Source of the DNA: Vibrio sp. 10N
GTDB taxonomy: Bacteria; Pseudomonadota; Gammaproteobacteria; Enterobacterales; Vibrionaceae
DNA length: 64,000 nucleotides
NCBI RefSeq assembly: GCF_036245475.1
Contig: NZ_BTPM01000002.1
Span: forward strand, 124,001-188,000
Direction of reading: 5' to 3'
Positions within the stretch are counted from its first letter, which is position 1. Every line of letters begins with the position of its first letter. Shown here one piece after another: positions 18,228 through 24,983 of this stretch. Position numbers and translations under genes: made by a program. Below the pieces are notes generated by a model. That model saw nothing but the letters and a program-made list of their open reading frames with translations. It searched no databases and was not told the DNA's origin.

Positions 18228-18270
18228 GAACCAAACATGAACATTGGTTCAAAAAGATGTTCATGTTTGG
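18228..18270. repeat. Overlapping inverted repeats with ATGAAC motifs
   Basis: CCAAACATGAACA (18231-18243) is exactly complementary to TGTTCATGTTTGG (18258-18270). GAACCAA (18228-18234) is also complementary to TTGGTTC (18244-18250). The two stems share bases and exclude each other. The site lies between the rpiR stop and the small-membrane-protein start, so it may be a terminator, an operator, or both. Confidence 0.6.
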
Positions 18271-18294
18271 TGGGGAGGGTGTTTGAAGTAGCAA

Positions 18295-19158
18295 TTAGTC
18301 GCCTAATGGTTGGCGATCGCTTCCCGTTCTGTGAGTATCTAAGGCGAGTTTTAAGCGGCGAAGGCGGTCGCGAGAGCGGCGCTTATGGTTTACTGCGAGC
18401 TCCATCGCGATGACGTCAACTAAGGCAAGCATCGCATAGCGCGAGGCAGATGGCTTATAGATAAAATCGGTTTCTTTATGGACGATAGGCAGCACAAGAT
18501 CGCTGAGGTTCGCCAGTGGTGAGCCGGAAGGGGTAATAGCAATCACAGGTACGCCATATTGCTTAGCGGTTTCTGCTGTTTCTACCACGATAGGCGTGTG
18601 ACCCGTTGCGGATATCACCACCATCACGTCATTGGCATCCGCTGTTGCTGCTACCATGCGAGTGAGCAATCCATCATTGTATGATACTACTGGGTAGCCA
18701 AGTCTAAACAGACGATGCTGCAGCTCTTGTGAGGTGATGGTTGAGCCACCACCGACGCCAATTGCAATGATTTGCCTTGCTGAGTGAAGTAGTTCCGCCG
18801 CTTTGCTGATGTCTGCTTCGTTAATGAGTGCTCGGTTGATATCCAAAGCCTGTTTGATGGACTCGTAAATACCCTGATGACCAGTTTGTACCGGCGGCTC
18901 AATAATAAAACGCTGGCCTACTGCAAGTGATTGCGCCAGCTTGATCTTGAGGTCGCGAACATTTTTACACCCCACGGCTTTTGCAAAGCGGGTGATGGTG
19001 GCTTCGCTTACGCTTGCTTGCTCTGCGAGTTCCGTAATACTGGCATTGGCCGCGCTGCTTACATCATCTGTGATAAGGTCGGCGACCTTTTTTTCTGCAT
19101 CACGAAGCGCACTGTATCGCTCCGTGATTTGAGAAATAATGTCTATTTCTACGCTCAA
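18295..19158 (-). CDS. MurR/RpiR-family regulator (HTH + SIS domain)
   Basis: This 287-aa regulator has an N-terminal HTH_6 domain (RYSALRDAEKKVADLI, then SITELAEQASVSEATITRFAKAVG). Its C-terminal SIS domain (residues about 125-260: AIGVGGGSTITSQELQHRL, VVISATGHTPIVVETAE) binds phosphosugars in this family. The frame is open to 19275, inside the upstream gene. The best start is TTG at 19158, which has AGAGGGAAC immediately after the upstream gene's TAG. It is the second gene of an operon with the PLP enzyme and is the probable local regulator of the divergent D-amino-acid/glycan locus. Confidence 0.85.
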   Translation of the reverse strand: MSVEIDIISQITERYSALRDAEKKVADLITDDVSSAANASITELAEQASVSEATITRFAKAVGCKNVRDLKIKLAQSLAVGQRFIIEPPVQTGHQGIYESIKQALDINRALINEADISKAAELLHSARQIIAIGVGGGSTITSQELQHRLFRLGYPVVSYNDGLLTRMVAATADANDVMVVISATGHTPIVVETAETAKQYGVPVIAITPSGSPLANLSDLVLPIVHKETDFIYKPSASRYAMLALVDVIAMELAVNHKRRSRDRLRRLKLALDTHRTGSDRQPLGD

Positions 19159-19168
19159 AATGTTCCCT

Positions 19169-20437
19169 CTAGAATGCTGTTTCGACCCAATGTTCGACAT
19201 TATGCTGGTCATCGCTGATCGCAATGTAGCGCCACTTGTCAAAGGTGAGGCAGGGGTGCGATGTTGAAAAGGCAATCATATCACCAACTTGGAGATCGCA
19301 GTCCTCGGGAACCGATAAAAATGTGTGTTGATCCATCACATCTGTTGCCTTAAGGCCTGTCGTTTCTATTTGTTCACCATCGCGATAAACACGCTCAGGA
19401 ATAGGAAGACCCGCGTCAAATGCGACATCACGCTTACCCAAACCTATGATGACTTTTGTGGCTTCAGGGCGAGAAATGACATACGCCCAAACCTCTAGAG
19501 CAGAAGAGAGATCGCCTCCTAGCTCACAAGCAAAACCTTGGTTTTTCTCTGCACGTTGCATCACTTTATGCTGGGCATCTAGATAGATACCAGTGTCATG
19601 AATGACGTAGCAGCCTGGGCGTAAAATGGCATCAAAGGCGTCGAGGTGGGCAAATTCTTCCGCGACCACGTCGTACCATGCAGAACCAGCACCTGTGACG
19701 ATCGGTTTTTCAGGCAGTAGATTGTCTGCAACTAACTGACTTGCTAACTCAAGCGTGTTGGCAAGAAACTGACGTACACGGGCTTCTTCATCGCCACCGT
19801 GGATCACGCCCTCATAGACTTCAATCCCCACCAAATTTACGTTTGGCATGTCGGTTATAAACTGAGCCAGCGCGACGACTTCATCGATTGTGCGACAGCC
19901 GCAGCGACCGCCGGCAACGCCGTATTCAATCAGAACGTCGATTGAGCTGTTAGCGTGTTCAAAATAGTGTTGTAACTGCTGAATATTTTGCTTTGAATCG
20001 ACGCATACCATCACGCGAGCATCGGTATCTCGTTGTACACGATGAATCATGGCCATGTTGGCTTTACCTACGAGTTGGTTGGCCATCATGATGTTGGTGA
20101 TACCACTGTGAGCGGCCACTTCAGCTTGCGGGGCGGTGGCGACGGTCACTCCCCAAGCACCACATTCCTGCTGCTGACGGAAAAACTCGGGTGTCATGGT
20201 TGTTTTGCCATGTGGACAAAGTTTAACGCCGTGATGGTTGGCAAATTTTTGCATCCACTGCATGTTATTTTCTAAATGACTGCGCTTAATCACGGCAGCG
20301 GGCAAGCTAATTTCTTCTTTAAGCAAGCTATAACTCGGCATTTCATGGTCGCAACACGCCACTCCTTTTTGACCGATTGCATATCCCAATGCATGGGTTT
20401 TGTGATTGTTTCTATCTTTTTTAAATAGATTATTCAT
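19169..20437 (-). CDS. PLP- and zinc-dependent D-amino-acid enzyme (DSD1/D-threonine aldolase family)
   Basis: This 422-aa fold-type III protein has an alanine-racemase-like barrel. The PLP lysine lies in LCPHGKTTMTPEFF, and a C-terminal zinc pair (His-x-Cys) lies in STSHPCLTFDKW. Family members are D-serine dehydratases, D-threonine aldolases or poorly defined amino acid deaminases, so the substrate is open. It is the first gene of a two-gene unit with rpiR, and is divergent from an N-acyl-D-amino-acid deacylase and ridA. That context fits the release and deamination of a D-amino acid. The start may be ATG 20437 or the in-frame GTG 12 bases upstream. Confidence 0.82.
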   Translation of the reverse strand: MNNLFKKDRNNHKTHALGYAIGQKGVACCDHEMPSYSLLKEEISLPAAVIKRSHLENNMQWMQKFANHHGVKLCPHGKTTMTPEFFRQQQECGAWGVTVATAPQAEVAAHSGITNIMMANQLVGKANMAMIHRVQRDTDARVMVCVDSKQNIQQLQHYFEHANSSIDVLIEYGVAGGRCGCRTIDEVVALAQFITDMPNVNLVGIEVYEGVIHGGDEEARVRQFLANTLELASQLVADNLLPEKPIVTGAGSAWYDVVAEEFAHLDAFDAILRPGCYVIHDTGIYLDAQHKVMQRAEKNQGFACELGGDLSSALEVWAYVISRPEATKVIIGLGKRDVAFDAGLPIPERVYRDGEQIETTGLKATDVMDQHTFLSVPEDCDLQVGDMIAFSTSHPCLTFDKWRYIAISDDQHNVEHWVETAF

Positions 20438-20619
20438 TTTAATTCTCACACTAACATGGTTTAAGTTGTTGATTAATAATGATTGATGGTATTTATGATA
20501 CTTGCCGTGTTAGAAACTATCAAACTTTGTTGGTGTTTTTGTGTAATTTGTCACTGAGTTTTGTGAGGGTAATTTCTAACATAGGTGTCATGGAAAGCGT
20601 GAAGACGAGAGATAAGGTC
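20438..20619. promoter_or_regulatory. Divergent promoter region of the D-amino-acid locus
   Basis: This 182-bp region lies between two operons that are transcribed apart. It contains an exact 8-bp inverted repeat, GTTAGAAA (20509-20516) and TTTCTAAC (20573-20580), with centres about 64 bp apart. These are candidate RpiR half-sites flanking the core promoters. AT-rich TTGATTAATAATGATTG at about 20468 may include a promoter. Confidence 0.4.
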
Positions 20620-22068
20620 ATGTTGTTCGACACTATTATAAAAAATGTAGAAATCGTCGATGGAACCAATGAGGCGTCCTACCATGCCGATCTGGCTATT
20701 AAGCAGGATCGCATCGCTAAAATTGGTGATCTGGCTGGCTATGAGGCGAGCATGATCATCGACGGTCAGGGTCAGGTGCTCAGTCCTGGTTTTATTGATG
20801 TTCACACCCACGATGACACCAATGTTATTCGCTACCCAGATTGCTTGCCGAAAATCAGTCAAGGCGTGACAACGGTGATTGTTGGTAACTGCGGCATCAG
20901 TGCATCACCGGCAACGTTACATGTTGCGCCACCAGATCCAATGAACCTACTAGGCAAGCAAGAAGACTTTAAATACCCAACGTTTGCAGAGTACGCGAGT
21001 GCGGTTGAGCAAGCGGAGCCTGCGGTGAATGTTGCTGCATTGATAGGGCACACCACACTTCGCAATAACGTGATGGATGAGCTGCTTCGCGAAGCCTCAG
21101 AAGATGAACTGCAAGCGATGCAAACTGCTTTAGCGCGATCGATGGCCGAAGGTGCACTGGGATTAAGTTCTGGCCTGGCCTATGCCAGCGCTAAGCAGGC
21201 AACCGCCAGTGAAGTGATGCGTTTAGCCGAAGTATTGGCTGAGTTTGGCGGCATCTATACCACTCATATGCGCACTGAATTTGAAGAAATCTTGAGTGCC
21301 ATGGAAGAGGCCTTTGAAACGGGTCTACATGCTCGAGTGCCTGTGGTTATTTCTCACTTGAAATGTGCAGGCGCTGGTAACTGGGGAAGAACCGTTGAAG
21401 TTCTCGATTTGCTCGAAAAAACAGCTCAGCACCAAGATGTTTCCTGTGATTGTTACCCCTATTCAGCAAGCTCATCAACGCTTGATTTAAAACAAGTGAC
21501 GGATGATTTCGATATCTTCATCACTTGGTCTGAAACAAAACCTGAGTATGCAGGGCAACTCCTTGCTGACATCGCTAAGCAAATGGATCTGCCATTGATG
21601 GAAGCGGCAAAAGCCATTCAACCTGCTGGCGCTGTGTATCACTGTATGGATGAAGAAGATGTCGAGCGAGTGCTTAAGCATAAGCTCACTATGGTGGGAT
21701 CAGATGGGTTGCCAAACGATCCTCATCCGCACCCAAGACTTTGGGGCACCTTCCCGAAAGTTCTTAACCATTACTGTAAAGATCGCGGTCTATTTCCTCT
21801 TGAGGAAGCGGTTTACAAAATGACGGGAATGTCAGCGAAGCGCTATAACCTGGCAAACAGAGGCGTTATCAAAGAGGGAGCGTTTGCTGACTTGGTTTTA
21901 TTTAATAAGCATAACGTTCGCGATACCGCGACGTTTGAATCACCGATTTCTGTCGCAGATGGAATTGAGTGTGTATTCGTAAACGGAAATATTAGCTATC
22001 AAAATAAATTAGTCGCCAATAAAAGGTTTGGCCGATTTATATATCGAGATGGCACTAATTGCTCTTGA
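20620..22068 (+). CDS. N-acyl-D-amino-acid deacylase (D-aminoacylase)
   Basis: This 482-aa amidohydrolase removes the acyl group from N-acyl-D-amino acids. It has the metal motif GFIDVHTHDDTN near residue 65, VGNCGISA, SSGLAYASA, VVISHLKCAGAGNWG, and VGSDGLPNDPHPHPRLWGTF near the C-terminus, all typical of D-aminoacylase and N-acyl-D-glutamate/aspartate deacylases. The frame is open to 20479, and an ATG at 20590 has AGGTG upstream. The start at 20620 (MLFDTIIKNVEIVDG) agrees best with the family. It is the first gene of a five-gene operon (deacylase, ridA, symporter, porin, hexosaminidase). Confidence 0.88.
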   Translation: MLFDTIIKNVEIVDGTNEASYHADLAIKQDRIAKIGDLAGYEASMIIDGQGQVLSPGFIDVHTHDDTNVIRYPDCLPKISQGVTTVIVGNCGISASPATLHVAPPDPMNLLGKQEDFKYPTFAEYASAVEQAEPAVNVAALIGHTTLRNNVMDELLREASEDELQAMQTALARSMAEGALGLSSGLAYASAKQATASEVMRLAEVLAEFGGIYTTHMRTEFEEILSAMEEAFETGLHARVPVVISHLKCAGAGNWGRTVEVLDLLEKTAQHQDVSCDCYPYSASSSTLDLKQVTDDFDIFITWSETKPEYAGQLLADIAKQMDLPLMEAAKAIQPAGAVYHCMDEEDVERVLKHKLTMVGSDGLPNDPHPHPRLWGTFPKVLNHYCKDRGLFPLEEAVYKMTGMSAKRYNLANRGVIKEGAFADLVLFNKHNVRDTATFESPISVADGIECVFVNGNISYQNKLVANKRFGRFIYRDGTNCS

Positions 22069-22126
22069 ATAATCACTATTCGAGATGTGTAACATTTAAA
22101 TAAGAAGTAACAAACTGGAGTAAACA

Positions 22127-22519
22127 ATGACTATTAAACGCTATGGTGTAGAAGGTGGAACCGGTACTGGCGGACAACATTTACCCTTTGCTCGTGCAAC
22201 AGAAGCAGGTGGCTTTCTTTATGTGTCGGGTCAAACACCGATGACAGATGGCGAGGTTGTTGAAGGTGGTATTGTTGATCAGTCGCGTTTAGCGATTCAA
22301 AACTGCGTCGACATTATGGAAGAAGCGGGTTACGGCCTTGAAGATGTCGTGCATGTGAAAGTCGTGTTAACGGACTCACGCTATTTCCAATCTTTCAACA
22401 AAGTGTTCAAAGAGTTCTTCGGTGCCAACCCGCCAGCGCGAATTTGCATGGTGTGTGACCTTGTGGTTGATGTAAAGGTTGAAGTCGATGTGACCTGTTA
22501 TCGCGAAGACCGCCGATAA
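22127..22519 (+). CDS. RidA-family enamine/imine deaminase
   Basis: This 130-aa YjgF/YER057c/UK114-type protein hydrolyses reactive 2-aminoacrylate and related imines made by PLP-dependent dehydratases. It contains PFARATEAGGFLYVSGQTP and the terminal ARICMVCDLVVDVKVEVDV. The conserved Arg of the RidA subfamily appears as PPARICM. Its place beside a PLP enzyme and a deacylase suggests it clears the imine made by the D-amino-acid enzyme. GGAGTAAACA precedes the ATG. Confidence 0.88.
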   Translation: MTIKRYGVEGGTGTGGQHLPFARATEAGGFLYVSGQTPMTDGEVVEGGIVDQSRLAIQNCVDIMEEAGYGLEDVVHVKVVLTDSRYFQSFNKVFKEFFGANPPARICMVCDLVVDVKVEVDVTCYREDRR

Positions 22520-22549
22520 AATAAATATTCAATAGTAAGCAACATTATT

Positions 22550-22571
22550 AAGGGCATTTTGCGATGCCCTT
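22550..22571 (+). terminator. Hairpin between ridA and the symporter gene
   Basis: This is an exact 8-bp stem, AAGGGCAT (22550-22557) with ATGCCCTT (22564-22571), but with no T-run. It is probably a partial terminator or an mRNA processing/stability element within the operon. Confidence 0.5.
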
Positions 22572-22681
22572 ATCAATAAAAATAACAATGACATTCTGAT
22601 TACATAATGTAATTACTTTTCGATATAAATAACGTAAAAGTAAGCAGTGTTTTATCTGCTTATATCTCTGGAGGTAGTTCA

Positions 22682-24175
22682 ATGAACAGTACACTATTTC
22701 TATCCAGCTTTGGGATATATGTGTGTTTTCTTATTTGGCTAGGATGGTTTGTATCACGAAACCAAAAGTCAGGTGAAGATTTTCTACTTGGTGGACGTGG
22801 TCTACCACTGTTCCTAGTGTTAGGTACGACCGTCGCGACCATGGTGGGCACTGGCTCTAGTATGGGCGCGGTTGGCTTTGGCTACGCGAACGGCTGGGCT
22901 GGCGCACTGTATGGTATTGGTGGTGCACTCGGTATTCTGCTTCTTGCTTTATGGTTTGCCCCTGTACGTCGTCTCAATTTCATGACCATGAGTGAAGAGC
23001 TGTCTTATTACGTGGGTGCAAACCGCGTAGTGAAAAACCTGGTTGGTGTGCTGATATTTATCGCCTCCATTGGCTGGTTAGGCGCTCACATCCTTGGTGG
23101 CGGCATGTACCTAGCCTGGATTGCTGATATTGACCTCAATGTGGCTAAGGTCATTATTGCTGCGGCATTTACTATTTACGTTGTGATCGGTGGCTATACA
23201 GCGGTGGTTTGGACTGACACCATTCAAGCGGTCATCTTGTTTGTTGGCTTTATTCTCATGGCGGTACTTTCGGTTCAGCACATTGGTGGACTGGATAACT
23301 TATATGCGGCAATGGATCCAGCAGCTACCAGCTTCCTAGCTATCGAGAAACTAGGCATTATCCCTGCGATTTCACTTGCTGTTGTGGTTGGTGTGGGTGT
23401 GCTAGCGACGCCTTCTTTCCGCCAGCGTATTTACTCTGGTAAGGATGTTTCAACGATTCGCCGCTCGTTTGTTCTCTCTGGTGTGCTGTATCTGTTCTTC
23501 TCTATCATTCCAGCCATCATTGGTATGGCGGCTCATGCAATCGACCCAAGTCTTGATAATCCAAACTTCGCGTTCCCATACATTGCGGCAACGGTATTGC
23601 CTGTGGGTATCGGCATGATTGTTCTGATTGCGGGTCTGTCTGCAACCATGTCAAGCGCGAGCTCTGATGCGATTGCCGGCGTGTCGATTCTGCTGCGTGA
23701 TGTGTATGTGATGTTCACAGGGCGCGTACCAAACAAAGAGTCGATGATGAACTATTCAAGACTTGCTTTGGTCGTGGTGATTGGCTTTGCACTACTATTC
23801 GCACTGACGTCGAATGACATCATTGGCTACATCACTAAGATGATCTCAACTGTGATGTCAGGCATGTTCGTCTGCGGCATGCTAGGACGCTTCTGGAAGC
23901 GCTACACATGGCAAGGCGCTATCGCAACTTTGGTAGGTGCATCAGCAGCCTCATTCACTGTCATCCTTAGCCCAAGCTTGTCCGCTTATTGGGGTAACCC
24001 GGTGATTCCATCTGTAGCGGTTGCGACGCTAGCGGGTGTTGCGGTGAGCTTGTTTACCCCAAGAAACATGGTTTCTCCTGAAGAAGCACAAGCCATCTTA
24101 GATGCTGAACGCGCACAAATGGAGCAAGGCGGCGAGTCGGGTAGTACAACGTCGACGACGCCAGTGACCGAATAA
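22682..24175 (+). CDS. Sodium:solute symporter (SSS family)
   Basis: This 497-aa inner-membrane carrier has about 13 hydrophobic segments. It starts with a short periplasmic end and LIWLGWFVSRNQKSGEDFLLGGRGLPLFLVLGTTVATMVG, the classic SSS opening (Gly-rich after TM1, sodium-site residues in the second helix). It also has GLSATMSSASSDAIAGVSIL, the family signature. Substrates of relatives include sialic acid, proline, pantothenate and sugars. Here, context suggests an N-acyl-D-amino acid or an amino sugar conjugate. GGAGGTAG precedes the ATG. Confidence 0.88.
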   Translation: MNSTLFLSSFGIYVCFLIWLGWFVSRNQKSGEDFLLGGRGLPLFLVLGTTVATMVGTGSSMGAVGFGYANGWAGALYGIGGALGILLLALWFAPVRRLNFMTMSEELSYYVGANRVVKNLVGVLIFIASIGWLGAHILGGGMYLAWIADIDLNVAKVIIAAAFTIYVVIGGYTAVVWTDTIQAVILFVGFILMAVLSVQHIGGLDNLYAAMDPAATSFLAIEKLGIIPAISLAVVVGVGVLATPSFRQRIYSGKDVSTIRRSFVLSGVLYLFFSIIPAIIGMAAHAIDPSLDNPNFAFPYIAATVLPVGIGMIVLIAGLSATMSSASSDAIAGVSILLRDVYVMFTGRVPNKESMMNYSRLALVVVIGFALLFALTSNDIIGYITKMISTVMSGMFVCGMLGRFWKRYTWQGAIATLVGASAASFTVILSPSLSAYWGNPVIPSVAVATLAGVAVSLFTPRNMVSPEEAQAILDAERAQMEQGGESGSTTSTTPVTE

Positions 24176-24185
24176 TCTTTCTCTA

Positions 24186-24227
24186 AGTCAGGGTGTAGCC
24201 CAAGACACCCTGACTCAATAACGTTTT
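24186..24227 (+). terminator. Hairpin between symporter and porin genes
   Basis: AGTCAGGGTGT (24186-24196) is exactly complementary to ACACCCTGACT (24205-24215), and a T-run follows after 9 bases (about 24224-24230). It is likely an attenuating terminator or mRNA-stabilising stem within the operon. Confidence 0.55.
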
Positions 24228-24253
24228 TTTCTCCCCCAATAAGACAAATCATA

Positions 24254-24973
24254 ATGAAAAAACAGTGTATCTACCCTTTGTTAGTGCTGATGTCTTCATC
24301 AGCTGTGGCATCCACCACTTATTTGGACTTACGCCACGAATATCGAGACCCGTCTGATAGACATCGCAGCCGAGTCATTCTTGGTCATCATTTTGATAAC
24401 GGCTATGGCATTGAAATGCTGACCAATATTAATCACGGTACCTACGGTGATAGCTTTGGTAGTAACCTGCGTCTATCTAATACTGAGGTGACCAACTACT
24501 ACACGTACGGTGTGAATGACAACTTCACTTTGAACCCAGGTATTACACTTAACTTCCTAAGTTCAAACACCTTTTACATGCCGTATCTAAAGCTTAACTA
24601 CAACTTCGATAACGGCTTCTTTATTCACGGTCGATATCGTTATGATTTCTCCAGTGCCGAAGCTCAAAATGCAGCCGGCGAGCAGGAAACCATTAAACGA
24701 AATCGTTACGACGTGTGGACAGGATACAGCAATGACAAGTTTACTCTGTCATATGCCTATACCTACTTTGACCAAATCACCAATCATCCGGGCGAACTTG
24801 CCAACGGTGAGCAAACGGCTCGCGAACACACGGTGAAGTTTATGTACAAGTACTCAAGCTTCATGCGCCCATATGCGGAAATTGTTGACGCTGATAAGAA
24901 CATTTATATCCCTGAACCCAACAAAGGCGCGACAGAGTGGCGCTATCGCATTGGTCTGAATTTTGTTTTCTAA
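24254..24973 (+). CDS. KdgM/NanC-type monomeric outer-membrane porin
   Basis: This 239-aa protein has a signal peptide (KKQCIYPLLVLMSSSAVAS) and a C-terminal Phe (RIGLNFVF), as expected for a 12-stranded beta-barrel. The first strand, TTYLDLRHEYRDPSDRHRSR, and many Arg/Tyr-rich strands match the oligogalacturonate (KdgM) and N-acetylneuraminate (NanC) porins, which have arginine-lined pores for acidic sugars. It lies between a symporter and a secreted hexosaminidase gene, so it probably admits an acidic oligosaccharide or glycopeptide. Its stop overlaps the ribosome-binding site of the next gene. Confidence 0.85.
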   Translation: MKKQCIYPLLVLMSSSAVASTTYLDLRHEYRDPSDRHRSRVILGHHFDNGYGIEMLTNINHGTYGDSFGSNLRLSNTEVTNYYTYGVNDNFTLNPGITLNFLSSNTFYMPYLKLNYNFDNGFFIHGRYRYDFSSAEAQNAAGEQETIKRNRYDVWTGYSNDKFTLSYAYTYFDQITNHPGELANGEQTAREHTVKFMYKYSSFMRPYAEIVDADKNIYIPEPNKGATEWRYRIGLNFVF

Positions 24974-24983
24974 GGAAGTAGTC

